DNA of 64,000 bases from Tardiphaga robiniae (lineage in GTDB: Bacteria > Pseudomonadota > Alphaproteobacteria > Rhizobiales > Xanthobacteraceae), in the NCBI RefSeq assembly GCF_001618955.1, contig NZ_LVYV01000023.1:186001-250000 (forward strand), given 5' to 3'. Under the pieces are notes generated by a model. That model saw nothing but the letters and a program-made list of their open reading frames with translations, made no database searches and was not told the DNA's origin. Shown here piece by piece: positions 36,000-46,139 of the stretch. The position numbers and the translations under genes were made by a program. The stretch's first letter is position 1. Each line of letters starts with the position of its first letter.

Positions 36000-36623
36000 A
36001 TGCTCGGCCGCCCCAAATTCGTTCTCGCCTCCGGTTCGCCCCGTCGCCTCAGCCTACTCAATCAGGCCGGGATCGAACCCGATGCGCTGCGTCCCGCCGA
36101 TGTCGACGAGACCCCGAAGCGGGGCGAACTGCCGCGCGCCTGCGCCAATCGCCTGGCCCGCGCCAAGGCGGAAGCGGCGCTGAAATCAGTCCAGCTCGAC
36201 GACGAACTCCGCGGCGCGTTCATTCTCGCAGCCGATACCGTGGTGGCCGTCGGTCGTCGCATCCTGCCCAAGGCAGAACTGGTCGATGAGGCCTCGCAGT
36301 GTCTGCGGCTGCTGTCGGGCCGCAACCACCGTGTCTACACAGCAGTCTGCATCGTCACCCCCAAGGAAAGCTTCCGGCAGCGGCTGATCGAGACCAAGGT
36401 GCGCTTCAAGCGCCTTAACGAAGAAGACATCAGCACCTATATCGGCTCCGGCGAGTGGCGCGGCAAAGCCGGTGGCTACGCTGTGCAGGGCATTGCCGGC
36501 TCCTTCGTGGTCAAGATGGTCGGCTCCTACACCAATATCGTCGGCCTGCCGCTCTACGAGACCGTCTCGCTGCTGGGTGGCGAAGGCTTCCCGATCCGTT
36601 TCGGCTGGTTGAATGCAAGCTAA
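36000..36623 (+). CDS. maf: Maf family nucleotide pyrophosphatase
   Basis: Hydrolyses non-canonical or modified nucleoside triphosphates such as m7GTP or dTTP/UTP to monophosphates. The 207 residues show the N-terminal motif LASGSPRRL, the ADTVV catalytic segment with Asp, and [16 protein letters not shown] 36000 starts the family-like part. The 3' end overlaps yacG by 11 bases. Confidence 0.94.
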   Translation: MLGRPKFVLASGSPRRLSLLNQAGIEPDALRPADVDETPKRGELPRACANRLARAKAEAALKSVQLDDELRGAFILAADTVVAVGRRILPKAELVDEASQCLRLLSGRNHRVYTAVCIVTPKESFRQRLIETKVRFKRLNEEDISTYIGSGEWRGKAGGYAVQGIAGSFVVKMVGSYTNIVGLPLYETVSLLGGEGFPIRFGWLNAS

Positions 36624-36789
36624 GGTGTCCAAATCCGGCGAAAAGCCGTGCCCGATCTGCGGCAAGCCCGTGGTGGAGGCCTCCAAACCGTTCTGTTCCG
36701 AGCGCTGTCGCGACGTCGATCTCAACCGCTGGCTGTCGGGCTCCTATGCGATTCCCGGCAAACCGACGGATGATGAGGACGCCGAATAG
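36613..36789 (+). CDS. yacG: DNA gyrase inhibitor YacG
   Basis: A 58-residue zinc-binding protein that inhibits DNA gyrase. The four zinc cysteines are Cys13 and Cys16 (CPIC) and Cys28 and Cys32 (CSERC), followed by the family tail [17 protein letters not shown]. It overlaps the end of maf by 11 bases, as in other alphaproteobacteria. Confidence 0.95.
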   Translation: MQAKVSKSGEKPCPICGKPVVEASKPFCSERCRDVDLNRWLSGSYAIPGKPTDDEDAE

Positions 36790-36947
36790 GCTCGACGGGC
36801 ATTTGCGCTGCCCAAGCCAGTCCGAAGCGGCCATTTCCCATTGTTTTGACGGCAAAATCTTCGTTCACAGAAATGCCATCGGGCGGGTGGACAGGGCCGA
36901 TTTGCCTGACTATAAACCGGCGCTCCCTGGACCTGATCCGGGGCGGC

Positions 36948-37023
36948 GCCCAGGTAGCTCAGTTGGTAGAGCATGCGACTGAAAATCGCAGTGTCGGTGG
37001 TTCGATCCCGCCCCTGGGCACCA
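36948..37023 (+). tRNA. tRNA-Phe (GAA anticodon)
   Basis: Acceptor GCCCAGG pairs with CCTGGGC; the D arm starts TAGCTCAG; the anticodon stem TGCGA/TCGCA closes the loop CTGAAAA with anticodon GAA; the T arm carries GGTTCGATCC. Discriminator A and encoded CCA. Its place after yacG is conserved in related genomes. Confidence 0.97.
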
Positions 37024-37265
37024 CTGTTATCCTGCCCGCAACATGATGCGAAGCAACGAGTGCTAACTTTCGCTTAATGGCGTAAGCCGCGCATGGACGT
37101 GGTAATTGCCGGCTATTCCGACTCGTCGAGCGACTGAGTATTTCGAGGATAGCGGGATCCTGATCTTTGTGCCGGGCTGCGCGCGCACGGAGGATCTCAT
37201 TCTACCAATCAAAATGCAGGGGCGGGCGGATTGGTGATCGCGCTGGAATGTTTTACGGATGTCCC

Positions 37266-38138
37266 ATGTCGCAGCATCCGCTCTTTCGCATTATCAGCCG
37301 ATTCAAGCGCGAACCCTCACGCACCGGCTCACTGATCATTACCTTCTATGGCGACGCGATCTTGCCGCGTGGCGGATCGGTGTGGCTCGGCACATTGCTG
37401 GCATTTCTGGAGATGCTGGAGATCGACGGGGGCGTGGTGCGCACAGCGATGTCCCGTCTCGCCGCCGACGGCTGGCTCGATCGCGAGAAGGTTGGCCGCA
37501 AGAGCTTTTACAAGCTGGGTCCAAGCGGGCAGGAGCGCTTCGCGTCAGCCGTAGCGCATGTCTACAATCCGCAGCCCTCCGAGTGGCAGGGGCTTCTTGA
37601 ATTGCTCCTGATCTCTAATGGCGGGGATCGCGAGGTGTCGCGCGCCGCATTGACCGAGGCGGGGTTCGGCAATCCGATGCCGGGCGTCTGGGTCGCGCCA
37701 TCCGGCACCGCCGTGCCATCGGCAGCGGCCGGTGCGATCCGGCTGGAAGTATCGGCCGATAACGAAATGGGGCGACGCTTGATTGGGGAGTCCTGGCTGC
37801 TGCCGCGGATCGCCGACTCTTATCGGGATTTTCTGAAGACCTTCGCACCGCTCGAGGCGTGGATCGCCGGCGCGGACGCACTGCCGCCGGCAGATGCGAT
37901 GCTGGCGCGCGTCCTGCTGATTCATCAGTACCGCCGTGTCCTGCTGCGCGACCCATTGCTGCCACCGGCGCTGCTGCCGGCGGATTGGCCCGCTGCAGAG
38001 GCTCGTGCGCTGTGCGGACGGATCTACCGGGCCTTGCTCTCAGCCGCCGAGCAGTGGCTCGACCAACATGGTGCAAGCGCTGACGGACCGTTACCTGTAC
38101 CCGGCATGGAACTCGCACGCAGGTTCTCGGGCCAATAG
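37266..38138 (+). CDS. paaX: Phenylacetate pathway regulator PaaX
   Basis: Repressor of phenylacetate genes that is released by phenylacetyl-CoA. The 290 residues contain the N-terminal winged helix (LITFYGDAILPRGG onwards, with TAMSRLAADGWLDREK) and the Pro/Trp-rich PaaX C-terminal domain ending near RRVLLRDPLLPPALLPADWP. This is a little shorter than the E. coli protein (316). ATG 37266 is preferred; ATG 37248 is possible. It lies just ahead of paaA with an A/T-rich inverted repeat between them. Confidence 0.9.
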   Translation: MSQHPLFRIISRFKREPSRTGSLIITFYGDAILPRGGSVWLGTLLAFLEMLEIDGGVVRTAMSRLAADGWLDREKVGRKSFYKLGPSGQERFASAVAHVYNPQPSEWQGLLELLLISNGGDREVSRAALTEAGFGNPMPGVWVAPSGTAVPSAAAGAIRLEVSADNEMGRRLIGESWLLPRIADSYRDFLKTFAPLEAWIAGADALPPADAMLARVLLIHQYRRVLLRDPLLPPALLPADWPAAEARALCGRIYRALLSAAEQWLDQHGASADGPLPVPGMELARRFSGQ

Positions 38139-38148
38139 CCATTATGTT

Positions 38149-38184
38149 ACAAAAATATCTTGATATTCTATTTTTCCGTTATAT
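38149..38184. promoter_or_regulatory. A/T-rich inverted repeat upstream of paaA; possible PaaX site
   Basis: AATATCTTGATATT at 38154-38167 is a perfect 14-bp palindrome, inside an A/T-rich stretch between paaX and paaA. TTGATA (38160) and TTATAT (38179) are only 13 bases apart, so they do not form a convincing promoter pair. Position makes it a candidate PaaX operator for the paaABCDE operon. Confidence 0.45.
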
Positions 38185-38213
38185 GTTGTGGGAAACATAC
38201 GGGAGGACGAGGC

Positions 38214-39206
38214 ATGTATACGCAGGCCCTGAATGCGCCGCAGGCCGACGACCGGCATCTGGAAGACGCTGACAAATCCGCTCGTTTCGAGGCCCGCGTC
38301 GCCAATGAGGAGCGCATCGAGCCCAATGACTGGATGCCTGCCGCCTATCGCAAGACATTGACGCGGCAGATTTCCCAGCATGCGCATTCCGAAATCGTCG
38401 GCATGCTGCCGGAAGGCAATTGGATCACGCGTGCGCCGACCCTGCGTCGCAAGGCGGCGCTGCTGGCCAAGGTGCAGGACGAGTGCGGGCACGGCCTCTA
38501 TCTCTACGCGGCCGCGGAAACGCTCGGCACCTCGCGCGAGGAACTCGTCGATCAGATGCTGAGCGGCAAGGCGAAGTATTCGTCCATCTTCAACTATCCG
38601 ACGCTGACCTGGGCTGATATCGGCGCGATCGGATGGCTCGTGGACGGTGCCGCCATCATGAACCAGATTCCGCTGTGCCGATGTTCCTACGGCCCCTATG
38701 CGCGCGCGATGATCCGCGTCTGCAAGGAAGAGTCGTTTCATCAGCGCCAAGGTTACGAGATCATGGTCACGCTGTCGCACGGCACGCCCGAACAGAAGGC
38801 GATGGCGCAGAGTGCGCTGGATCGCTGGTGGTGGCAGTGCCTGATGATGTTTGGCCCGCCGGATGGCGAGAGCCAGCACAGCGATCAGTCGACTCGCTGG
38901 AAGATCAAGCGTTTTTCCAATGACGAGCTGCGTCAGAAATTCGTCGACGCCACCGTTCCCCAGTCCGACTATCTCGGCCTCAAGATCCCGGATGCGGATC
39001 TGAAGTGGAACGCAACGACAGGCCACTGGGACTACGGCGCCATCGACTGGCAGGAATTCCAGGACGTGTTGGCCGGCAATGGCCCCTGCAATCGCGATCG
39101 TCTCGCCGCGCGCCGCAAGGCACATGACGATGGCGCATGGGTCCGCGAGGCCGCCACGGCCTATGCAGAGAAACAGCGGGCACGCCGCGCTGCTGTCGCA
39201 GCTTGA
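38214..39206 (+). CDS. paaA: 1,2-phenylacetyl-CoA epoxidase, catalytic subunit PaaA
   Basis: Catalytic di-iron subunit that epoxidises phenylacetyl-CoA with O2. The 330 residues match PaaA. The metal helices are [12 protein letters not shown] and [10 protein letters not shown], with the Glu and His ligands. GGGAGGACGAGGC gives a strong ribosome binding site for ATG 38214. First gene of paaABCDE. Confidence 0.97.
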   Translation: MYTQALNAPQADDRHLEDADKSARFEARVANEERIEPNDWMPAAYRKTLTRQISQHAHSEIVGMLPEGNWITRAPTLRRKAALLAKVQDECGHGLYLYAAAETLGTSREELVDQMLSGKAKYSSIFNYPTLTWADIGAIGWLVDGAAIMNQIPLCRCSYGPYARAMIRVCKEESFHQRQGYEIMVTLSHGTPEQKAMAQSALDRWWWQCLMMFGPPDGESQHSDQSTRWKIKRFSNDELRQKFVDATVPQSDYLGLKIPDADLKWNATTGHWDYGAIDWQEFQDVLAGNGPCNRDRLAARRKAHDDGAWVREAATAYAEKQRARRAAVAA

Positions 39207-39223
39207 ACGGACAGGAGCTGATC

Positions 39224-39511
39224 ATGAGCACGCCAAACATCCAGCTTTGGGAAGTCTTCATCCGCAGCCGCAACGGGCTTGCACACAAGCATGTCGGATC
39301 GCTGCACGCCGCGGATGCTGCGCTGGCGATGCAGGCGGCGCGCGATATCTACACGCGCCGCGGCGAGGGGCTGTCGATCTGGATCGTCCCGTCGGACACC
39401 ATCGTCGCCTCGGATCCCGCCGAAAAGGACATGATGTTCGATCCGGCACTGTCCAAGATCTATCGGCATCCGACATTCTACGATGTGCCGGACGAAGTCG
39501 GCCATATGTGA
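39224..39511 (+). CDS. paaB: 1,2-phenylacetyl-CoA epoxidase subunit PaaB
   Basis: A 95-residue small subunit of the epoxidase complex that bridges PaaAC dimers. IQLWEVFIRSRNGLAHKHVG is the family signature. ATG 39224 is preceded by ACAGGAGCTG, 17 bases after paaA. Confidence 0.95.
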   Translation: MSTPNIQLWEVFIRSRNGLAHKHVGSLHAADAALAMQAARDIYTRRGEGLSIWIVPSDTIVASDPAEKDMMFDPALSKIYRHPTFYDVPDEVGHM

Positions 39512-39590
39512 GCAAGCGCACGCGCTGCTTCTTTCGCGCACGCGCCATGCTCTTACAGCAACAGAATTCTTGCCAGCAGGATCACAGGCC

Positions 39591-40367
39591 ATGGCTGCAG
39601 CTTCGATTTCGGTAACTGAGAGCTCCCTGGTGCTCTATGCGTTGCGTCGTGCAGACGACGCGCTGATCCTGGGGCACCGGTTGTCGGAATGGTGCGGCCA
39701 TGCGCCGATGATGGAAGAGGATATGGCGCTCGCCAATATGGGCCTCGACCTGATTGGCCAGGCGCGTGAGCTGTATAGCTACGCGGCCAAGGTCGAAGAC
39801 AACGGCAATGACGAGGATCGCTACGCCTATCTGCGCGACGTCCGTCAGTATCGCAATCTCCTGCTGGTCGAGCAGCCGAATGGCGATTTCGCGCGCACCA
39901 TCGTCCGGCAGTTCTTCTACTCGGCCTTCGCCGATGCCTACTGGCGCGCCATGATGGGTTCCGAAGATGCCACTCTGGCTGCGATCGCCGCGAAATCCGA
40001 GAAAGAGAGTGCCTATCATATCAGGCATTCGTCCGAATGGGTGATCCGCCTCGGCGACGGCACGCCCGAGAGCCACCGCCGTGCGCAAGATGCAGTTGAC
40101 GATCTCTGGGCATTCACCGGCGAGCTATTCCATACCGATGACAGCGATGCCGGATTGATCGCCGATCGGCTTGTCATCGATCCCGAAAGCCTCCGTGCCG
40201 GCTGGACCGACACAGTGACCGGGATTTTGCGGACGGCGACGCTGGCGTGCCCCGGGAAAAGCTGGATGCAGAAGGGCGGGCGATCGGGAAACCATAGCGA
40301 GCATCTCGGTCATCTTCTCAGCGAGTTGCAGTCGCTACAGCGCTCGTTCCCGGGCGCAACGTGGTAG
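39591..40367 (+). CDS. paaC: 1,2-phenylacetyl-CoA epoxidase structural subunit PaaC
   Basis: Structural partner of PaaA with a ferritin-like fold, 258 residues. LGHRLSEWCGHAPMMEEDMA and ANMGLDLIGQARELY are typical of PaaC. ATG 39591 (MAAASISV) starts the conserved part. The end overlaps the GTG start of paaD by 7 bases. Confidence 0.95.
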   Translation: MAAASISVTESSLVLYALRRADDALILGHRLSEWCGHAPMMEEDMALANMGLDLIGQARELYSYAAKVEDNGNDEDRYAYLRDVRQYRNLLLVEQPNGDFARTIVRQFFYSAFADAYWRAMMGSEDATLAAIAAKSEKESAYHIRHSSEWVIRLGDGTPESHRRAQDAVDDLWAFTGELFHTDDSDAGLIADRLVIDPESLRAGWTDTVTGILRTATLACPGKSWMQKGGRSGNHSEHLGHLLSELQSLQRSFPGATW

Positions 40368-40864
40368 TCGCCGATACCAATGACAGTGCGTTGCGCGCGC
40401 GCGCATGGGCTGCGGCCGCCGAAGTGGTCGATCCGGAAATTCCGGTCCTGACCATCGCGGATCTTGGCGTGCTGCGCGACGTATCCATTGTGGACGGACA
40501 GGTCGAAGTCGCGATTACGCCGACTTATTCAGGATGCCCGGCGATGAACATGATCGCGCTGGAAATTGAACTGGCTCTGACGCGCGAAGGAATCCGCAAT
40601 TCGAGGGTCAAGACGGTGTTGTCGCCAGCCTGGACGACGGACTGGATGAGCGATGACGGCCGCCGCAAGCTGAAGGACTACGGCGTGGCGCCGCCGCAAT
40701 CCGGCGGCGGCCGTCGTGCATTGTTCGGCGAGCAGCAGGTGGCCTGCCCGCAATGCGGGTCGAGCGAAACCGAGGTGCTGTCCGAATTCGGCTCGACGTC
40801 ATGCAAGGCGCTGTGGCGCTGCACAGCGTGCCGCGAGCCATTCGATTATTTCAAGTGTCATTAG
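40361..40864 (+). CDS. paaD: Iron-sulfur maturation protein PaaD
   Basis: A 167-residue SufT/MIP18-like protein needed for the iron-sulfur cluster of the epoxidase system, probably for PaaE. The N-terminal part has VVDPEIPVLTIADLGVLRDV and TPTYSGCPAM. The C-terminal zinc ribbon-like part has CPQC and CTAC. Start GTG overlaps paaC. Confidence 0.94.
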   Translation: MVVADTNDSALRARAWAAAAEVVDPEIPVLTIADLGVLRDVSIVDGQVEVAITPTYSGCPAMNMIALEIELALTREGIRNSRVKTVLSPAWTTDWMSDDGRRKLKDYGVAPPQSGGGRRALFGEQQVACPQCGSSETEVLSEFGSTSCKALWRCTACREPFDYFKCH

Positions 40865-40876
40865 GACGAGCGGCCG

Positions 40877-41956
40877 ATGTCCCAAATTCCCAAATTCCAT
40901 CGCCTCGCGGTTGATGATTTGCGCCGTGAGACCTCCGATGCGGTGTCGATGACATTCGCCATTCCCGAAGATCTCGAACAGGATTACGCGTTTGCGCCGG
41001 GCCAGTATCTGACGTTGCGGACTATGATGGATGGCGAGGAGGTGCGCCGGTCCTATTCGATCTGCTCCAGCCCTGATGATCGCGAACTGCGCATCGCCGT
41101 GAAGAAGGTCGATGGCGGCGCCTTTTCGAACTGGGCGCTCGAGCAGCTCAAATCGGGGGACGAACTCGACGTCATGACTCCGACCGGTCGCTTCGGCATC
41201 GCGCATGCGCCGGAGCAGGCGCGCATCCATGTCGGCTTCGCCGCCGGATCCGGCATCACACCGATCATGTCGATCATTCGCGGCATTCTCGCGCGTGAGC
41301 CACAGAGCCGCTTCTTTCTCTTCTACGGCAACCGGACGGCCTCCGGCATTCTGTTTCTTCAAGCACTGGAGGAATTGAAAGACCGGTTCATGGGTCGTCT
41401 GTCCGTGTTCCACGTCCTATCTCAGGAAGAACAGGACCTGCCGATCCTTTACGGCCGGCTCGATCGCGACAAAGTCTCCATTTTGCTGCGCGCGATGGTG
41501 CCGGCTCAGGCGGTCGATCACGTATTCATCTGCGGACCGGTGGCCATGAGCGAGGAAATCGCGGCGACCTGCGCCGAACTCGGCATCGCCGCCGAACATG
41601 TTCACGTCGAGCGTTTTGTCTCAGGTCTTGGCGGCAAGCCGCGGCCCAAGCCTGTCGTGGCGCCTGAGACACCGCCCAAGGCGGTCGCGGCGCTCATCGT
41701 GGACGGCAAGCGCAAGGACGTGCCGATCGTCGAGGGGGAATCCATCCTCGATGCGGCGCTTCGCGCGGGCATGGATCTACCCTATGCCTGCAGGGGCGGT
41801 ATGTGCAGCACTTGCCGTGCCAAGGTCGTTGAAGGCGACACGCAGATGGATGTCAATTATTCGCTGGAGCCGTGGGAGCTGGAGGCGGGCTTCGTGCTCA
41901 CCTGTCAGGCACATCCGGTGTCTGCGCGCATCACCGTCGACTATGATCAGGTCTGA
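40877..41956 (+). CDS. paaE: 1,2-phenylacetyl-CoA epoxidase reductase PaaE
   Basis: NADPH-dependent reductase feeding electrons to PaaA. The 359 residues join an FNR-like module (RRSYSICSS for FAD, GSGITPIMSI for NADPH) to a C-terminal plant-type ferredoxin with Cys305, Cys310, Cys313 and a fourth Cys in VLTCQAHP. Its stop directly abuts the stop of the convergent thioesterase gene. Confidence 0.96.
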   Translation: MSQIPKFHRLAVDDLRRETSDAVSMTFAIPEDLEQDYAFAPGQYLTLRTMMDGEEVRRSYSICSSPDDRELRIAVKKVDGGAFSNWALEQLKSGDELDVMTPTGRFGIAHAPEQARIHVGFAAGSGITPIMSIIRGILAREPQSRFFLFYGNRTASGILFLQALEELKDRFMGRLSVFHVLSQEEQDLPILYGRLDRDKVSILLRAMVPAQAVDHVFICGPVAMSEEIAATCAELGIAAEHVHVERFVSGLGGKPRPKPVVAPETPPKAVAALIVDGKRKDVPIVEGESILDAALRAGMDLPYACRGGMCSTCRAKVVEGDTQMDVNYSLEPWELEAGFVLTCQAHPVSARITVDYDQV

Positions 41957-42382
41957 TTACTTGCTGTCGCGCATGATCGCATAGGCGGTCTGGGCCAGCG
42001 CGACTGGTTTTGCGTCGCTTGCGGTTTCGATCGTTACGCTGCCGAACGCCATGGTGCGCCCGAGCCTGACTACACGTGCCTGAGCCAGCAGATCGGAACG
42101 CATGGCCGGTTTGAGGAAGTGGATAGTCTGATCCACTGTGGTCATCGGCAGATATTCGCCCGCTGCCGAAGATATAGCGAACACCATGGCGGTGTCGGCC
42201 AGAGACATCAGCGCCTGTCCGCAAACCACGCCGTTATCGCGGCAGAGCCTGTCCGAGAACTTCATGCGCAAGATAGCGCCGTCACCGCCGATGCTTTCGA
42301 TTGAGAGGTCGAGGTCCTGCACCCATGGGGCAAAAACGGTCTGCAGCAGATGAGTGGCAGTGGAGGCGTCGAAGGTCGTCAT
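41957..42382 (-). CDS. Hotdog-fold thioesterase at the end of the minus-strand paa operon
   Basis: A 141-residue PaaI-superfamily thioesterase, distinct from the paaI gene at 48158. NGVVCGQALMSLADTAMVFA is the central helix; the usual HGG is replaced by CGQ, so the active-site geometry may differ. Start ATG 42382 was chosen over an upstream ATG at 42421 that would overlap the P450 gene. It lies 31 bases beyond the P450 stop, on the same strand, and is probably the last gene of the paaG operon. Confidence 0.83.
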   Translation of the reverse strand: MTTFDASTATHLLQTVFAPWVQDLDLSIESIGGDGAILRMKFSDRLCRDNGVVCGQALMSLADTAMVFAISSAAGEYLPMTTVDQTIHFLKPAMRSDLLAQARVVRLGRTMAFGSVTIETASDAKPVALAQTAYAIMRDSK

Positions 42383-42413
42383 CACGGAGCATCCTGCATT
42401 CGGTGTGAAGAAA

Positions 42414-43661
42414 TCATCCAAGCGTTACGGGCAATGACGTGAAGCCGCGGAATCGTGCGCGCCGGGCGCGTTTTGCGGGGCCCGCGGCTGCGAAATTCGG
42501 GAAGCGGGCCATGAAGCGTCCGATGGCGATGCGGCCTTCCATGCGGGCAAGATTGAGACCCGCGCAGACATGGGCGCCCGAAGCGAAAGCCAGATGACGG
42601 TTCGGCGAGCGGCTGATGTCGAGTTGATCGGGCGCAGCAAATTGCGCGGGGTCGCGGTTCGCGGCGCCGATGCACAGCGTGATCAGCGTGCCCTTTGGAA
42701 GTGCGATGCCTCCGATCTCGGTCTCGACTGCGGCGCTGCGGTTGCCGAGCTGATTGGAGCTTTCGAATCGCAGGAATTCCTCGATCGTGGGGCGGATCAG
42801 CGCCGGCTCGTCGATCAGACGCTGCTTCTGCTCTGGAAAGCGCAACAGTAGTTCGAGGCCGTTGCCGATCAGATTGGTCGTGGTCTCATGGCCGGCATTC
42901 AGGATAAAAATACAGTTCTGCAGCAATTCACTTTCACCGAGCCGTTCGCCGCCAGCGGTTTCGCCGGCGATGAGACGTGTCAGGACGTCGTGTTCGGCAT
43001 TGCCCGGCCGCGCTCGCCGGTTTGCGACAAGGCGGCGTAGATAGTCGAGAAATTCGGCGACGGCGGTTTCGCCGCGTGACTGCACCTCCGCCGACAGCGT
43101 TGGTTCAAGGGCGCCGAGAATGGCAAGCGACCAGCCGCGCAGTGGGCCGCGTTCGTCATGGGGGACGCCAAGCAGGTTGCCGATCACCTCGATGGGGATC
43201 GCCGAGGCGAAGTCCTCGATCAGGTCGGCATGGCCGCGGGCCGCCATGTCGTCGAGCAGGCGATCGACCAAAGCGACCAGCCGTGGTTCGGTTTCAGCAA
43301 TCGCGCGGGGGCTGAGGGCGCCGGCAATCAGGTGGCGCACACGCGTATGCAGCGGCGGATCGTTGAACACGAGGCTGGTGGTGTGATGTTCGAACAGCAG
43401 CGAGCCCACGCCGTATTTAGGTGCGAACTCCATCTTCTTGTCGGAACTGAAGCGGGTCGTGTCCTTGTAGATGGCCTCGAGATCGCTGTGCCGTGTCAGG
43501 AACAACGAACCATCCGGCATCCTGTGCAACGGGTCGTGCGCCTGCAGCGCGCGATAGGTTGGATAGGGGTTATCATAGAAGGCGTCGGGCAACGCCTGCA
43601 ACGAAAAGTCGCGGATGAGCTCCGCATCACCGATCGCCGTCGTGCTGGCCATGAGATGCAT
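42414..43661 (-). CDS. Cytochrome P450
   Basis: A soluble 415-residue bacterial P450. The heme loop is FASGAHVCAG with the thiolate at Cys366. The I-helix oxygen motif is AGHETT and the K-helix is EEFLRFES. No membrane anchor. Ferredoxin and reductase partners are not next door, though PaaE-like or other redox proteins could serve. It sits between the EthD and thioesterase genes downstream of paaZ. A start at ATG 43652 is also possible. Hydroxylation or oxidative release of an aromatic compound that feeds phenylacetate is a guess from context. Confidence 0.92.
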   Translation of the reverse strand: MHLMASTTAIGDAELIRDFSLQALPDAFYDNPYPTYRALQAHDPLHRMPDGSLFLTRHSDLEAIYKDTTRFSSDKKMEFAPKYGVGSLLFEHHTTSLVFNDPPLHTRVRHLIAGALSPRAIAETEPRLVALVDRLLDDMAARGHADLIEDFASAIPIEVIGNLLGVPHDERGPLRGWSLAILGALEPTLSAEVQSRGETAVAEFLDYLRRLVANRRARPGNAEHDVLTRLIAGETAGGERLGESELLQNCIFILNAGHETTTNLIGNGLELLLRFPEQKQRLIDEPALIRPTIEEFLRFESSNQLGNRSAAVETEIGGIALPKGTLITLCIGAANRDPAQFAAPDQLDISRSPNRHLAFASGAHVCAGLNLARMEGRIAIGRFMARFPNFAAAGPAKRARRARFRGFTSLPVTLG

Positions 43662-43690
43662 CTCTACCGATCATCGACGCCATGACAGGC

Positions 43691-44002
43691 TCAGGCCAGA
43701 ATCTCGCTGATCTGAACCGTAGCCTGAGTATCGGTGAAATTCGGGATGTCGGCGAAGATCTCACGGCCATGCGCCTTGCCAGCAGCCTTGAAATTGTCGA
43801 GCGAGCCGAAGGTCAGCAGCGCCATCATCTGGAAGTCCGGCGCGCTGCCGTCGGGCTTGCTGACGCCCTTGACGACCTGGGCGTTGCTGAGCCCGTGCGG
43901 TGTCCAGCGCTCCTTTACCAGGGGCATATGCTTGCTCAGATAATAATCGAGGTCGAATTTCGTCTCGGCTCCGGCGGGGTACATCACTGTGACGAGGATC
44001 AT
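43691..44002 (-). CDS. EthD family protein
   Basis: A 103-residue dimeric ferredoxin-like (alpha/beta barrel) protein. It begins MILVTVMYPAG and contains YYLSKHMPLVKERW, the EthD signature. EthD proteins accompany P450 systems, for example in fuel-ether degradation, without a fixed enzymatic activity. Position immediately upstream of the P450 gene in the same operon fits such a link. Confidence 0.88.
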   Translation of the reverse strand: MILVTVMYPAGAETKFDLDYYLSKHMPLVKERWTPHGLSNAQVVKGVSKPDGSAPDFQMMALLTFGSLDNFKAAGKAHGREIFADIPNFTDTQATVQISEILA

Positions 44003-44068
44003 GGTGGTTTCCTGAATGAGTTGCGGATGTAACGGCTGGCAGAGAAGAGCCGCTGCCGGATAGAACGT

Positions 44069-46096
44069 TCAGGGCCGCACGGCGTTCATGGTGAGAAGTT
44101 CATAGGTTGCGGCAGTTTCGCCGGTCGCCGTGGTGATCTCGACGTCCCAGCGGACCTCGCCATACTGCTTGTTGCGCGGCGATTTCTCCTTCGCGGTCAA
44201 CCGGACCTTGATCGCTTCGCCGGGTTGTACCGGCTTGACGAAGCGCAGCGAGTCCAGACCGTAATTGGCGAGCACCGGACCGGGATCGGGGTCCACGAAC
44301 AGCCCTGCGGCGAAGGACAGCAGCAGATAGCCATGGGCGACGCGGCCAGGAAAGAACGGATGTTCCTTGGTCGCTTCCTCGTCCATATGGGCGTAGAAGG
44401 TGTCGCCGGTAAAATGGGCGAAGTGTTTGACGTCCTCGAGTGTGATCGTGCGTTCCTTCGACATGAAGGTCTGCCCGATATCGAGATCCTCGAAGTGATA
44501 GCGAAACGGATGTCGTTCCTTTTCGACGATCGCTGCGCCCTTGGACCAGCTTCCGGTGATCCCGGTGAGCATGGCAGGCGATCCCTGCAAAGCGGTGCGC
44601 TGCATGTAGTGCTGCAGGCTGCGGATGCCGCCGAGTTCCTCGCCGCCGCCGGCGCGGCCGGGGCCGCCATGGACCATCTGCGGCATGGGTGAGCCGTGGC
44701 CTGTCTGTTCCTTGGCACAATCGCGATCGATCATCACCAGGCGCCCGTGGAAGCTGCCGATGCCGAATACGAGATCGGATGCGATCTTCGTATCATGCGT
44801 ATAGACTGACGCGACCAGGCTGCCGCCACCGCGGTTGGCGAGCGTGACCGCGTCATCCAGCGCGTCGTAGCCCATCACGGTACAGACCGGGCCAAATGCT
44901 TCGATCGCATGCACGCTGACGGCACTGGCGGGATTCGCGCAATGCAACAGCAAAGGCGGTACGAAAGCGCCGCGCGCGGCGTCCGCGCCCTCGACAGAGA
45001 AACGGTCGGGATCGCCGCTCACCAGTTCGGCCTCGCTGCGCAACTTCGCCACATGGGCGAGGACGTCGCGCCGTTGGTCCAGTCCCACCAGCGGGCCCAT
45101 GCGCACGCTTTCCAGTTCGGGATTGCCGATGGTGATTTTGGCGAGCCGTTCGCGCAGCGCTGCGATGACGGCATCGACATGGGCGGCTGGTGCGATGGCG
45201 CGGCGGATCGCGGTGCATTTCTGTCCCGCCTTCACCGTCATCTCCTTCGCCACCTCCTTGATGAACAGGTCGAATTCCGGCGTGCCCGGCGCCGCGTCCG
45301 GCGCCAAAATTGCGGCGTTGAGCGAATCCCGCTCAGCCACGAAACGAACCGCCTCCCGGGCAATAACCGGATGCCGCTGCAGCTTTTCCGAGGTCTGGGC
45401 TGAGCCGGTGAAGGACACTACATCCTGGCAGGTGAGGTGATCGAACAAGTCGCCGGTCGAGCCGACGACAAACTGGAATGCGCCTGCGGGCAGAATACCG
45501 GACTCGGCGATCATGCGCGCCAGCGCGTGGGCTACATAGGATGTGACGGTCGCAGGCTTGGTGACGACCGGAACGCCGGCCAGCAATGCGGGGGCGAGCT
45601 TCTCCAGCATGCCCCAGCAAGGGAAATTGAACGCATTGATATGCACGGCGACGCCGTGCAGCGGCGTCACGATATGCTGGCCAGCGAAGCTGCCGGTTTT
45701 CGACAGCGATTCCACGCCGCCATCGAGCAGAAATTTCGCATTTGGCAGTTCGCGGCGGCCTTTGCCGGCATAGACGAACAAGGTGCCGATGCCGCCGTCG
45801 ACATCGATCATGTTATCGATGCGGGTCGCGCCGGTCTGGAATGACAGCTTGTAGAGCTGCTCCTTGCGCTCGGTCAGATATTGGCCGAGTTTCTTCAGCA
45901 TGTCCGCGCGCTGGTGGAAGGTCAGTCGTCGCAGATGCGCGCCGCCAGTGCCGCGGGCATAGTCCAGCGTCTTGCGCATATCGATTCCGCCACTGGTCGC
46001 TTGCGCGACCACGTCGCCGGACACTGCGCTGGCGATCTCGATCAGGTCGCGCCCAGGGGCCGCCCATTGTCCGCAAACGAAGCTTTCGAGTTTCAT
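44069..46096 (-). CDS. paaZ: Bifunctional oxepin-CoA hydrolase/semialdehyde dehydrogenase PaaZ
   Basis: Opens the oxepin-CoA ring and oxidises the resulting semialdehyde. The 675 residues combine an aldehyde dehydrogenase domain (about 1-520; catalytic Cys in [15 protein letters not shown] site around [11 protein letters not shown]) and a C-terminal MaoC-type hydratase ([22 protein letters not shown]). ATG 46096 starts the family-like [12 protein letters not shown] 43-base gap separates it from paaR upstream. Confidence 0.96.
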   Translation of the reverse strand: MKLESFVCGQWAAPGRDLIEIASAVSGDVVAQATSGGIDMRKTLDYARGTGGAHLRRLTFHQRADMLKKLGQYLTERKEQLYKLSFQTGATRIDNMIDVDGGIGTLFVYAGKGRRELPNAKFLLDGGVESLSKTGSFAGQHIVTPLHGVAVHINAFNFPCWGMLEKLAPALLAGVPVVTKPATVTSYVAHALARMIAESGILPAGAFQFVVGSTGDLFDHLTCQDVVSFTGSAQTSEKLQRHPVIAREAVRFVAERDSLNAAILAPDAAPGTPEFDLFIKEVAKEMTVKAGQKCTAIRRAIAPAAHVDAVIAALRERLAKITIGNPELESVRMGPLVGLDQRRDVLAHVAKLRSEAELVSGDPDRFSVEGADAARGAFVPPLLLHCANPASAVSVHAIEAFGPVCTVMGYDALDDAVTLANRGGGSLVASVYTHDTKIASDLVFGIGSFHGRLVMIDRDCAKEQTGHGSPMPQMVHGGPGRAGGGEELGGIRSLQHYMQRTALQGSPAMLTGITGSWSKGAAIVEKERHPFRYHFEDLDIGQTFMSKERTITLEDVKHFAHFTGDTFYAHMDEEATKEHPFFPGRVAHGYLLLSFAAGLFVDPDPGPVLANYGLDSLRFVKPVQPGEAIKVRLTAKEKSPRNKQYGEVRWDVEITTATGETAATYELLTMNAVRP

Positions 46097-46139
46097 GAGA
46101 TCGCCCTTCTTTGTGAGTGGCCCGAATTGGTAGGTAGCG

